Source of the DNA: an uncultured Planctomycetales bacterium
Lineage (GTDB): Bacteria; Planctomycetota; Planctomycetia; Pirellulales; Thermoguttaceae
Assembly: GCA_937889015.1 (NCBI GenBank)
Contig: CALARR010000344.1
Coordinates: forward strand, 13,018-77,017
Direction of reading: 5' to 3'
Length of the DNA stretch: 64,000 nucleotides
Shown: positions 9,185-17,412 of the stretch, one piece after another
How positions within the stretch are numbered: position 1 is the stretch's first letter
Layout: each line of letters starts with the position of its first letter
Notes under the pieces: model-generated
Seen by the model: only the letters and a program-made list of their open reading frames with translations
Database searches by the model: none
What the model was told of the DNA's origin: nothing
Program-made: the position numbers and the translations under genes

Positions 9185-9271
9185 GTGGGAGTCAAGAAGA
9201 GTGGCAAAGGCCGACGCAAGCTCGGCCGCAAGAAGCGTCGGATGCGTGCCCGGATTCGGCACCGCAAGTAG
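9185..9271 (+). CDS. 28-residue highly basic protein (ribosome-associated/COX24-like)
   Basis: A very short gene starting with GTG, with CGGAG 6-7 bases upstream. It encodes 28 residues, about half of them Lys or Arg: GVKKSGKGRRKLGRKKRRM followed by RARIRHRK. The pattern KKRRMRxxxRHRK resembles the AURKAIP1/COX24 (bS22-like) small basic proteins found on some bacterial ribosomes, and comparable short proteins are annotated in Planctomycetota. That identity is inferred from pattern and composition only. A strong hairpin terminator lies 207 bases downstream. The good ribosome site, exact frame and extreme composition argue that it is real. Confidence 0.7.
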   Translation: MGVKKSGKGRRKLGRKKRRMRARIRHRK

Positions 9272-9764
9272 CCTGCGCGGCGTCAGCCGTTGACGGTCAG
9301 GCGCGTCGTAGAAAACGGGTCCGGGCTCGGCCGAGTGCCGATCGCCAGGGGCTGTGGCGTTGGAGGGAGAGTGCTGGTTCCGGCCGTCTGGTTTTGCTGG
9401 ACGTTCGCTCGGTGCAGCGCGGAGCGTGCCTTGCCGGTTTGTGCCTGGGACGGCTTGATCCCTTATTGGCAGTACTCAACAACCCTCCTACGGGAGGGTT
9501 GTTTGTGCGCTGGAGTGACGGCGAGGGCCTGTTTGCGCGCCCGATGCGCCATCTGCCGCGGCCGTCCGTGGGTGGAATTGGTTGGCTGAATTGTCTTCCC
9601 AGCGCGGGAGTAGCAAGTGCGGCTAGCGTACTTGCGTCATCGTTTTCCGACCCAAACGGGCGAAAAGACGCCACACGTGGGTGGAACACGCTCTAGACTT
9701 CAGATGCGAGGCCGGGCAGGCATCTGCGCGGCCGGTAGGTCCGCATCGTTGCATTGTCGAACGC
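9272..9764. other. Intergenic region with terminator
   Basis: No gene seen. Apart from the terminator at 9478-9506, nothing was recognised. Several open frames here have neither convincing starts nor family-like sequence. Confidence 0.5.
9478..9506 (+). terminator. Strong rho-independent terminator
   Basis: Perfect 11-bp stem AACAACCCTCC / GGAGGGTTGTT with a TACG tetraloop, followed by TGTG. The stem's own TTGTTTG tail supplies the U-rich end. On the minus strand the same stem would also end in T residues, so it could work in both directions. Confidence 0.8.
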
Positions 9765-11426
9765 ATGTCCACCCCGGTAGTCACCCTCGACAGTCTTGTC
9801 GCCCGGGCACAGAATCTCTGTAGCCTGCCGGCGGTGGCGATGAAGGTCCTGGACCTGACCAACAACCCCCAGGTCGACACGCGGGCCTTGAAGGAGTGCA
9901 TTGAGAACGATCCGGCCCTGACCAGCAAGCTATTGCGCGTGGTCAACAGTTCGCTATTCGGGTTGAGCCGCGAGGTGTCGGACCTGAATCAGGCCTTGGC
10001 GCTGTTGGGGACCAAGCCGCTGAAGATGCTGGTGCTGGGGTTCAGCCTGCCCAGCGGTTTGTTCGCGAGCCTCTCGGGAGACGTGTTGGGACGGTATTGG
10101 CGGCGAACGCTGACCAAAGCCGTGGCGGCGCGCGAACTGAGCGAGACGGTCTGGAGACAGCCCGGCGACGAGGCTTTCATCTGCGGCCTGTTGCAGGATT
10201 TGGGGATGCTGCTGTTGATCCAGGAGTTGGGCACGCCGTATGTGCGTTTTGTGGACAAGGTGCAGGGCGCGGGCCGCGACCTGTGCGCCCTGGAGACGGA
10301 GTCGATGGGCTTCGATCACACGACGCTCTCGGCCCGGTTGCTGAGCAGTTGGGGGCTTCCCGAGGTGATCGTCGAGGCGATTGGCCCGGCGATCGACCAA
10401 ACTCCACCGCGGACGTCGCGCAAGGCTTTGCCGCAGATCGTACACCTGGCCGAATTGACGGCCCGATTGCTGGTGGATGGCAGTTCGGCCGCGCTCAGCG
10501 AGTTGCTGCAGGTTGGCAATCGCTATCGCCAACTGAGCCAGACGCAGTTGGAAGGCCTGGTCGACACGTTGGACGAGAAGGTTCGGCACCTGGCGGACGT
10601 GCTTTCGTTGCAGCTTCCGCAAGGGGTGGAGTATCGCGACGTGTTGGTCCAGGCCCAGACGCGGTTAGCCGATATTGCGGCCGACGTGGCCGGCGATTTG
10701 TTGCGGCGGCAGCAAGAGCAGGCGCAGATCGAGGAATCGCTGCTGACGGAACTGCAGACCCTGTCGCAATCGCTGACCGAGCCCCAGCGGCGCGCAGCGC
10801 GACCGGCAAGCGTGCCGTCGGCCAGCGAGGAGAAAGGGGCGAGGGAAGGCGAGAGTCTGCTGGTGGCACACCCTGTGCCAGGGCGTCACAAAGCGCCCAC
10901 AGCTTCGCACCCGGCCGCGCAGCGTTCCCCTGGTCTGCAGCGGACGGGAGAAGATCCGACGAGCACGCTGATTAGTCACCTGGGAACGGCGGTCGCCGCA
11001 TGCCGCCAGGCGCGCTGTTCGTTGAGTCTGTTGCTGATCGAGATGAATCAAGGCGATCAAATCCTCCTGTCGCGCGGCTCAGAGACCCTGGACCTGCACC
11101 GCCGGCTGCTGCTGGCCTTGTGCGAGAAGATGGAACATCCGGGCATGGTCTGTTTTCCGCAGGGGGAGTATGGCCTGGCGGTCGTGCTGCCGGACTGCGA
11201 GCGTCGGCAAGTGGTGGAGATGGGCAACCGGTTGGTGGATGACGTGCGTCGGGTGAGCAGTCGCGCCGGCAGCGACAAGGCCATGACGGTCAGCGCCGGT
11301 GCCGCCACCGTGGCGTTGCCGCCCAAGAACTTCCTGGCCGAAAGCCTATTTCAGGCCGCGGCGCGGTGTCTGAATGGCTCGCGTACCTCGGGCGGAAGCG
11401 TGCTGAAGAGCATCGAGATCTACTGA
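9765..11426 (+). CDS. HDOD-domain signalling protein with degenerate GGDEF-like C-terminus
   Basis: 553-residue cytoplasmic protein. Residues about 5-215 form an HDOD domain, a metal-free relative of HD phosphohydrolases used as a regulatory module in motility, stress and cell-cycle control: LCSLPAVAMKVLDLTNNP, IENDPALTSKLLRVVNSS and FICGLLQDLGMLLL are its usual blocks. After a helical region and a disordered linker (about 330-395), residues about 397-545 resemble a diguanylate-cyclase fold (LSLLLIEMNQGD, TVSAGAATV) but lack the GGDEF active-site motif, so synthesis of c-di-GMP is unlikely. Start chosen at 9765 (MSTPVVTLDSL), where the HDOD domain begins. It neighbours the CheV-like gene at 13755. 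Confidence 0.85.
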   Translation: MSTPVVTLDSLVARAQNLCSLPAVAMKVLDLTNNPQVDTRALKECIENDPALTSKLLRVVNSSLFGLSREVSDLNQALALLGTKPLKMLVLGFSLPSGLFASLSGDVLGRYWRRTLTKAVAARELSETVWRQPGDEAFICGLLQDLGMLLLIQELGTPYVRFVDKVQGAGRDLCALETESMGFDHTTLSARLLSSWGLPEVIVEAIGPAIDQTPPRTSRKALPQIVHLAELTARLLVDGSSAALSELLQVGNRYRQLSQTQLEGLVDTLDEKVRHLADVLSLQLPQGVEYRDVLVQAQTRLADIAADVAGDLLRRQQEQAQIEESLLTELQTLSQSLTEPQRRAARPASVPSASEEKGAREGESLLVAHPVPGRHKAPTASHPAAQRSPGLQRTGEDPTSTLISHLGTAVAACRQARCSLSLLLIEMNQGDQILLSRGSETLDLHRRLLLALCEKMEHPGMVCFPQGEYGLAVVLPDCERRQVVEMGNRLVDDVRRVSSRAGSDKAMTVSAGAATVALPPKNFLAESLFQAAARCLNGSRTSGGSVLKSIEIY

Positions 11427-11518
11427 CTCACCACCTGCGGATGGGGTGATTCGTCCAGGTAAGGTGGATGGAGATTCTGGGGGTCGGAACCGAGTTGGGG
11501 GGCGGGGCTTGCGGAGCC

Positions 11519-11548
11519 TTGGAGGCGTGGGCCGGCGTCTGCTACAAT
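11519..11548 (+). promoter_or_regulatory. Promoter for the S1-domain gene
   Basis: TTGGAG at 11519-11524 and TACAAT at 11543-11548 are 18 bases apart. The -10 box is extended by TG at 11540-11541. About 75 bases of leader separate it from the start at 11629. Confidence 0.5.
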
Positions 11549-11628
11549 AGTGGGCTTCGGTCTTGCCATGTGGCCCGACGCTGCCGTTGCCGGCGTCGGC
11601 CAAGACCCCTCCCGAGGTTTTCCGAACC

Positions 11629-13464
11629 ATGACCACAGAGCCCTCCGACCGCCCCGCCGCTTCCTCCGTTTCCGCCGCCACTTCCGACGCTAGCCTTCCC
11701 AGTGGGCAGGATCCATCGCAGTCGTCCGACGAGGCGTCGGCCGCCTCGCGCAAGAAGATCCTGATCGGCTCGCAGCGCGATCCAGCCGCTTATCGCCCCA
11801 AACCGATTCCGGTGGTGGGGGGCGAGTCCAAGGCGGCGAGTCCCGAAACCGAGCCGCAGGGCCCAACGGCCGTCGAGACGCCAGAGCCGAAGGTCGAAAC
11901 GACGCGCGCGCCGGCAGAGCCCGTGGTGTCCCAGGCTGCGGCGCCGAGTGCTGCTCCGCCGGCTGAGCCGGTGCCGCCGCCGGTGGTTGTGGCGGTGGTC
12001 GAACCCGTGGCAGCAGCGCCGGTGGTGACCCCGGTGGCGCCGCCGTCGCCGGTGGCGCAGGAATCGCCGGTGGCGGCTGAGTCGGCAGCCGTGGTTTCGG
12101 CAGCGTCGCCGCGTGCGACGGTCGAGGCTCCGGTTCGGACTGCGGCCCCACGGCGGTCGCGTGGTCGGAAGGACGAGGGTGAGGAGGAAGAGGAATCTCC
12201 GCGTGTCCTGCGTGCCAGCCAGCCGCGCACGATCATTCCACCCAAGAAGTCGCAGGAACTGGACGACGAGTTGGACGCGGTGTTCGGCGACATGACGTTG
12301 GAAGACCTGATGACGCGAGGGGAAGGGGTCAGCGGCCAGGAGTTGCTGGAGCCCGAATCGCAGCATGCAGGCCGGGTGGTGGCGGTGCGGCGGGAAGACG
12401 TGTTCATCGAACTGGGGGGGCGCGAGCAGGGCGTGGTGCCATTGCGGCAGATGGACGAGCCGCCGAACCCCGGCGACATCCTGCAGGTCGTCGTGCAGCG
12501 GTTTAATCCTGACGAGGGGCTGTATGAGCTGAGCGTGCCGCACGCCGCCGCGAGCGTCGGTGACTGGGCCGATCTGAAGGAAGGCATGGTGGTCGAAGCC
12601 CACGTGACGGGCCATAACACGGGCGGCCTGGAATGCGATGTGAATCACATTCGGGGTTTCATCCCGGTGAGCCAGATTTCGCTGTTTCGCGTGGACAACA
12701 TGGCCGAGTTCGTGGACCAGCGGTTCTTGTGCGTGGTGGTCGAGGCCAATCCGCAGCGGCGGAACCTGGTGCTCAGCCGGCGCGCGATGCTGGAACGCGA
12801 GAAAGAAGACGCCAAGCAGAAGCTCATGGCTTCGCTGGAAGTGGGGCAAGTACACGAGGGCGTGGTTCGCAAGCTGATGGACTTCGGGGCCTTTGTGGAC
12901 ATTGGCGGGGTCGACGGCCTGCTGCACATCAGCCAGTTGAGTTGGGCTCGGGTGAAGCACCCCAGCGAAGTGCTGGCCGAAGGGCAGCGGATCCAGGTGC
13001 GGATCGCCAAGATCGACCCGGCGACGGGCAAGATCGGCTTTGGCTACCGGGAGATGATGGAGAATCCGTGGACCCAGGCCGCGCGGAAGTACTCGCCCAA
13101 CAGCGTCGTGACCGGCACGGTGACCAAGATCATGGAGTTCGGGGCGTTCGTGCAGGTGGAACCGGGCATCGAAGGTTTGGTGCACATCTCGGAGTTGTCG
13201 CACCGCCGGGTGTGGCGCGCCACGGACGTGGTGAGCGAGGGGCAGCAGGTCGAGGCGATCGTCTTGTCGGTCGATGCCGACGCCCAGCGCATGAGTCTGT
13301 CGATGAAGCTCTTGGCCCCCAAGCCCGAGACGGCGAAGAAGGAAGACGAGGGGCCGGCGGAAGCAGCTCCCCCACCGCCCGCTGCGCGCAAGAAACCCTC
13401 CGCACCACTTAAAGGCGGACTGGGAACTTCGGCCGGAGGCGACCAGTTCGGGTTGAAGTGGTGA
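11629..13464 (+). CDS. S1 RNA-binding domain protein (ribosomal protein S1-like), four S1 repeats
   Basis: 611-residue RNA-binding protein. Residues 1 to about 215 are Ala/Pro/Val/Ser-rich and probably disordered, ending in an acidic/basic stretch (RGRKDEGEEEEESPRV). Four S1 (OB-fold) domains follow at about 237-305, 312-390, 403-472 and 490-563. The third and fourth are the most canonical (KLMDFGAFVDIGGVDGLLHI; IMEFGAFVQVEPGIEGLVHI). A charged Ala/Pro tail closes the protein. It probably acts in mRNA binding during translation initiation, as S1 does. The long disordered N-terminus distinguishes it from standard rpsA products, so it could be the main S1 or an accessory paralogue. A promoter is visible 80 bases upstream. 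Confidence 0.8.
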   Translation: MTTEPSDRPAASSVSAATSDASLPSGQDPSQSSDEASAASRKKILIGSQRDPAAYRPKPIPVVGGESKAASPETEPQGPTAVETPEPKVETTRAPAEPVVSQAAAPSAAPPAEPVPPPVVVAVVEPVAAAPVVTPVAPPSPVAQESPVAAESAAVVSAASPRATVEAPVRTAAPRRSRGRKDEGEEEEESPRVLRASQPRTIIPPKKSQELDDELDAVFGDMTLEDLMTRGEGVSGQELLEPESQHAGRVVAVRREDVFIELGGREQGVVPLRQMDEPPNPGDILQVVVQRFNPDEGLYELSVPHAAASVGDWADLKEGMVVEAHVTGHNTGGLECDVNHIRGFIPVSQISLFRVDNMAEFVDQRFLCVVVEANPQRRNLVLSRRAMLEREKEDAKQKLMASLEVGQVHEGVVRKLMDFGAFVDIGGVDGLLHISQLSWARVKHPSEVLAEGQRIQVRIAKIDPATGKIGFGYREMMENPWTQAARKYSPNSVVTGTVTKIMEFGAFVQVEPGIEGLVHISELSHRRVWRATDVVSEGQQVEAIVLSVDADAQRMSLSMKLLAPKPETAKKEDEGPAEAAPPPPAARKKPSAPLKGGLGTSAGGDQFGLKW

Positions 13465-13754
13465 ATGCGGGTGGCGAGCAGTCGCCATCGCTGTGTGGGC
13501 CACAGGTAGGGGCCGGCGGTTTGTCGTTTGCGCGGCGGTTGTCGGCCATTCTTGCACAATCCGTGGATCGAAGGCGCGGATGGTGCCGGATCTGACGGCG
13601 CTGTGTGCAGGCCGTGGTGGCCACCGCGGGACGCTTTCTTCTCACTGCACCGGTCGTGGCGCGTGCGGACATCTTGCTCAGCCTGGGCAGGCGGAATCTC
13701 CGATAAAGGTTCGCAGTGGCAAGTTGGGCAGGCTTTGCGTCTCGGAGAGATTCG

Positions 13755-15338
13755 ATGGCAACCGCAAGCGCTCTGGGCAATATCCTGCTCGACAAAGAGA
13801 TCCTTCTGGAGAGCGGCACCAACGAGCTGGAGCTTCTGGTATTCGATGTGGCCGACTACACGTTTGGGATCAACGTGGCCAAGGTCCGCGAGGTCTTGCC
13901 GAGGATGGGAATCACGGCCCTGCCGCGAGCCCATCGCTCGATCCGTGGTCTGTTCAAACTCCGGAACCAGGTGATCCCTTGCGTTTCGCTGCAAGACCAC
14001 CTGGGCATCGAGCCGCGCGGCGATCTTTCGGAGTCGACCATGATCCTGGCCGACTTCAATCAGCAGCAGACCGCCTTCCTGGTTGACAAGGTGGAACGCA
14101 TCCACCGTCTGAGTTGGCAGGAGATTCTGGCCGTACCGGGCCTGGAGGCGCTTTCGCACACGCCGGTGACCGCCTTGGCGCGTTGCGACAACCGGCTGAT
14201 CGTGATGCTGGATTTCGAGATGATCCTGGACGATGTGACGGATCAGTACTTCCGCACGGACGCCGTGGCGAACCCGGAGGGGGCGCCCCGCGAACGGCGG
14301 CGTATCCTGTTGGCCGAGGACTCGCCCACGATCCGCGAGGCGGTGGGCAATACGCTGCGCGGCAGCGGCTACACGCAACTGCAGTGTTTTGAGAACGGGG
14401 AGCAGGCGTGGGACTGGATCCAGCGGCGGTGGCAAGAGACGCAGCGCCTGGATGAGGTCGCCGACTTGCTGATCGCGGACGTGGAGATGCCGCAGATCGA
14501 CGGCTTGCACCTCACCAAGAGGATCAAAGAGCACCCGGAACTGCGGCGGATTCCGGTGTTGCTGTATTCTTCGATCGTCACGCCGGACAACAAGAAGAAG
14601 GGCGCGGCCGTAGGCGCGGACGCCCAGGTCTCCAAGCCCGAATTAGCGGAAGTCGTGCGGATGGCCGACGAGTTGATCGGCAACGCGCGGCGCGAGCAAT
14701 CGGCGGCCGCCCTGCAGAGCGTGGCCGCCATGGCTCAATCGTCGCTGGCCGTCAAAGCCTCCCCCGCCAGCCGACCGGAAATCGCCCAGCCCCTGACCGC
14801 ACCGCGGGAATCCCAACCCTGCGCGACGGAGCAGAACCAGCCTCCTGCGGCGGGTCACGGCGAGCCGGCGGAGGCCGCACGCAGCGCGGCGGCGCGCCGG
14901 GAAGAGCCCCGGGGTCAGCCTCAGCAGGCGCAGGCCGCGGATCGCGGCGCGCAGGCGGACGCAGGCCCGGCTCCCCAGGGCGCGAAGCCCGAGTTGTGGC
15001 CCACCTTTCATCGCGAATTGATGCAGCACAGCAACCGTTTGCACGAGTTGCTGGCACAGTTGCAGGCGGCGGACGGCGAGGAACCGCGGCGCGAGATGCG
15101 GCGGACGCTGCACACCGTCAAGTCAGCGGCGATGGTCGTTCCGGTGGAGGTGCTGGTGCAGTGCACGCATCGGGTCGAGGATGTGCTGGAGAAGGCGGCT
15201 GGCGCTTGGCCCCTGGCCACGCTGGAACGCTACTTGCGCTGGTTGGACGAGGTGGTTTCGCTGCCGGAGCAGCGGGAAACCGCGCTGCAGGCCGGCCGAG
15301 AGCTGGAGGCCCAGTTGTCGGCCGAGCTGGCCGATTGA
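13755..15338 (+). CDS. CheV-like chemotaxis coupling protein: CheW + receiver + C-terminal HPt domain
   Basis: 527-residue cytoplasmic signalling protein. Residues about 17-165 are a CheW-like coupling domain (LELLVFDVADYTFGINVAKV). Residues about 182-310 are a receiver domain (RRILLAEDSPTIREAV) with phospho-acceptor Asp242 in IADVEMPQIDG and conserved Lys in QVSKPE. An Ala/Gln-rich linker of about 80 residues leads to a C-terminal helical domain (about 415-520) with LHTVKSAAMVV around His453, as in HPt phosphotransfer domains. CheV proteins normally end after the receiver, so the HPt is an added module that could pass phosphate to or from Asp242. Start at 13755 has GGAGAG upstream. No cheA, cheY or receptor genes are nearby. 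Confidence 0.85.
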   Translation: MATASALGNILLDKEILLESGTNELELLVFDVADYTFGINVAKVREVLPRMGITALPRAHRSIRGLFKLRNQVIPCVSLQDHLGIEPRGDLSESTMILADFNQQQTAFLVDKVERIHRLSWQEILAVPGLEALSHTPVTALARCDNRLIVMLDFEMILDDVTDQYFRTDAVANPEGAPRERRRILLAEDSPTIREAVGNTLRGSGYTQLQCFENGEQAWDWIQRRWQETQRLDEVADLLIADVEMPQIDGLHLTKRIKEHPELRRIPVLLYSSIVTPDNKKKGAAVGADAQVSKPELAEVVRMADELIGNARREQSAAALQSVAAMAQSSLAVKASPASRPEIAQPLTAPRESQPCATEQNQPPAAGHGEPAEAARSAAARREEPRGQPQQAQAADRGAQADAGPAPQGAKPELWPTFHRELMQHSNRLHELLAQLQAADGEEPRREMRRTLHTVKSAAMVVPVEVLVQCTHRVEDVLEKAAGAWPLATLERYLRWLDEVVSLPEQRETALQAGRELEAQLSAELAD

Positions 15339-15349
15339 TGCCGGCGCAG

Positions 15350-15411
15350 TCAAGGATCGCAATTCCGGGGCTCCCGCGGCCGCGGAACGATCATTGGCAA
15401 TGCGGACCTCA
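15350..15411 (+). repeat. Repeat family 2, copy 1
   Basis: Contains CTCCCGCGGCCGCGGAACG, then TTGGCAAT and CCTCA. A second copy with the same blocks in the same order lies at about 52050-52117. Function unknown. Confidence 0.5.
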
Positions 15412-15589
15412 ATAGACTGGGACCGAACCGGCCGTCGAACTCGTGCTCTTGGCGACGAACCCTCCGGGACTGAGGGAGGAATCGAGCACGACATCGCGAG
15501 CGCTGCCAAGGGCTGTTCGGCCAAGGCAGGCCGGAAGAGCGGGAGGGTCTTTCGCGCAGGCACCAAGCCGCAAAGGCGATTGGGTGTCG

Positions 15590-15690
15590 GAAAAGGAATG
15601 TCGTCGCTGTGCCGCCCGTTGCCCCGGAGAACCGGCCTCCCGATGGTTGGCCTCACGGCATTGCTTACCTGAGACGCAATAGAGAGGAGG
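15590..15690 (+). repeat. Repeat family 3, copy 1
   Basis: Shares the blocks AACCGG, CTCCCG, GCATTGCTTA and CTGAG, then CAATA, in the same order and spacing with 51025-51120. The ATTGC/GCAAT halves could pair as a small hairpin. Function unknown. Confidence 0.5.
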
Positions 15691-15785
15691 AGGACTGGGC
15701 ACCGTGATCTCCTCTATTTCCTCCGGTTGGGCTTTCTCGTGTGGGGCTGCCGATACGGAAATGCCCCCCAAAGCGGCCAAGTACG

Positions 15786-15814
15786 TTGACTTGGGCGTGG
15801 CGATCCACTAATCT
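15786..15814 (+). promoter_or_regulatory. Sigma70-type promoter upstream of the oxidoreductase operon
   Basis: TTGACT at 15786-15791 and TAATCT at 15809-15814 with the ideal 17-base spacer. The transcript would carry a 5' leader of about 210 bases including dispersed element copy B before the start at 16030. Confidence 0.55.
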
Positions 15815-15883
15815 GGGGGCATATCCAACCTGGGCCCTGTGGCCGCCATTTTCCCGTCCCGCCCGGGAGCGTTTGGCCGCTTT

Positions 15884-15967
15884 CAGAGCCGTTCCCAGAG
15901 TCTGTCGACAGTTCGGTCCTGCGGGGCCGCCCGACGTGGCTGTGATGATTCTGGGATAGGCTCTTAG
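15884..15967 (+). repeat. Dispersed palindromic element, copy B
   Basis: Left arm CAGAGCCGTTCCCAGAGTC, core GCGGGGCCGCCCGACGTGGC, right arm GATTCTGGGATAGGCTCTTA. It lies in the predicted 5' leader of the gene at 16030. Confidence 0.75.
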
Positions 15968-16029
15968 CTGAACCGTGGCGCACGACGGCCCCGCGACCCA
16001 ACCGCAACCTTCCTTCCGGAGAGTATTCC

Positions 16030-17364
16030 ATGAGTCAGGGGATCACTCGTCGCACTTTCGCCAAGGCGGGCGCTGCTGTCACGCTGGGAATGACGGCTGC
16101 CAGTTCGGCTCGGGTGCTGGGCGCCAACGACCGCATCCGCGTGGGCTTCATCGGCACGGCCAATCGTGGCGGCCAGTTGATCCAGGCGTTCAAAGTGCAG
16201 CCCGACGCCGACCTGGCCGTGTTGTGCGATGTGGACCAAACGGCGCTGGAGAAGGCCAACGCGCGTCTGGACGGCAAGGCCGAGTTGTGCAGTGATTTCC
16301 GCAAGCTGCTGGATCGCAAAGACATCGATGCGGTGGTGATCGCCACGCCCGACCATTGGCACGCGATTCAGACGATTTGGGCCTGCAAGGCGGGCAAGGA
16401 CGTGTACGTGGAGAAGCCGCTGTCGATCACGGTCTTCGAGGGCCGGAAGATGGTCGAGGCGGCGCGGCGCTACAAGCGCGTGGTGCAGGTTGGATTGCAC
16501 CGGCGGTCGTCGGCCCTGTACGCCAAGGCGGCGGAGATGATCCAGGCCGACAAGATCGGCAAGGTGACGGTGAGCCGCTGCTATCAGTGCAGCAACATGT
16601 ATCCGGTGGGGATGGGCCGCGCCAAGCCCAGCGCTCCGCCGCCGACGCTCAACTGGGACATGTGGCTGGGCCCGCGCCCCGAGCGCCCCTTCCAGGAGAA
16701 CATCGCCCCGTACAAGTTCCGCTGGTGGATGCTCTATTCGTCGCAGATTGCCAACCAGGGCACGCATTTTCTGGACATGATCCGCTGGATGACCAACGAC
16801 TTGGGGCCGGTGCGGATTGCGGCTCTGGGCGGGCGGTTCGTCGTGGACGATGACCGGACGATTCCCGACACGATGGAAGCCACGTTCGAGACACCCTCGG
16901 GCCGGCTGGTGATCTTCGGCCAATATGAGGCCAGCGGCAATCCGGCCCTGCCCCAGCCCGGCTATGTCGAACTGCGCGGCACGCAGGGCACGGCGTACTT
17001 GAATGACTCGATGATCAAGATTCTGCCGGAGAAGGGGGGCCAGTTCCAGGACCACAAGCCGCGGATGGAAGAGACGGAGATCAAGGCGGCCGACCTGAAG
17101 AAGGAAGACCTGCGCAAGAGCAATATGTCGCTGACGGCCGAGCACGCGCGGAACTTCCTGGACTGCATGCGCTCGCGCGCTAACCCCAACTGCGATGTGG
17201 AAATCGGCCACCGCTCGACGAGCTACGCGTTGTTGGGCAATATCGCCCTGGTGACCCGCTCGGTGATCGAGTGGGATGCCGAGAAGGAAACGATCACCAA
17301 CAACAAGGCGGCCAGCGACCTGCTGCACTACGAGTACCGCAAGCCCTGGTCGCTGGAGGGGTAA
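16030..17364 (+). CDS. Exported Gfo/Idh/MocA-family oxidoreductase (Tat signal)
   Basis: 444-residue NAD(P)-dependent sugar oxidoreductase, predicted to be exported folded by the Tat pathway: the N-terminus reads SQGITRRTFAKAGAAVTLG with the twin arginines at residues 7-8. The Rossmann motif follows (RVGFIGTANRGGQLI), then the family blocks DAVVIATPDHWHA and KDVYVEKPLS, the latter holding the catalytic Lys-Pro pair. The C-terminal substrate domain includes NQGTHFLDMIRW. Secreted members of this family are abundant in Planctomycetota and are thought to oxidise or epimerise sugars released from polysaccharides; the substrate here is unknown. Start at 16030 has GGAGAG upstream. The MFS transporter gene follows 48 bases later. 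Confidence 0.85.
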   Translation: MSQGITRRTFAKAGAAVTLGMTAASSARVLGANDRIRVGFIGTANRGGQLIQAFKVQPDADLAVLCDVDQTALEKANARLDGKAELCSDFRKLLDRKDIDAVVIATPDHWHAIQTIWACKAGKDVYVEKPLSITVFEGRKMVEAARRYKRVVQVGLHRRSSALYAKAAEMIQADKIGKVTVSRCYQCSNMYPVGMGRAKPSAPPPTLNWDMWLGPRPERPFQENIAPYKFRWWMLYSSQIANQGTHFLDMIRWMTNDLGPVRIAALGGRFVVDDDRTIPDTMEATFETPSGRLVIFGQYEASGNPALPQPGYVELRGTQGTAYLNDSMIKILPEKGGQFQDHKPRMEETEIKAADLKKEDLRKSNMSLTAEHARNFLDCMRSRANPNCDVEIGHRSTSYALLGNIALVTRSVIEWDAEKETITNNKAASDLLHYEYRKPWSLEG

Positions 17365-17412
17365 AGGAAGAGTAACGCGCAGTCGGTGGCCCGGGCATAA
17401 GGACGACGGCCG

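Larger units (their letters stand above)
15339..16029. other. Repeat-rich intergenic region
   Basis: About 690 bases without a recognisable gene. It holds a copy of repeat family 2 (15350-15411), a copy of repeat family 3 (15590-15690), a weak hairpin with GAGGAG/CTCCTC arms at about 15682-15718, a good promoter at 15786-15814, and copy B of the dispersed palindromic element at 15884-15967. Confidence 0.6.

Noticed and set aside
11542..13557. Minus-strand open frame across the S1-domain gene
   Set aside because: His/Arg-rich antisense frame; four clear S1 domains lie on the other strand.
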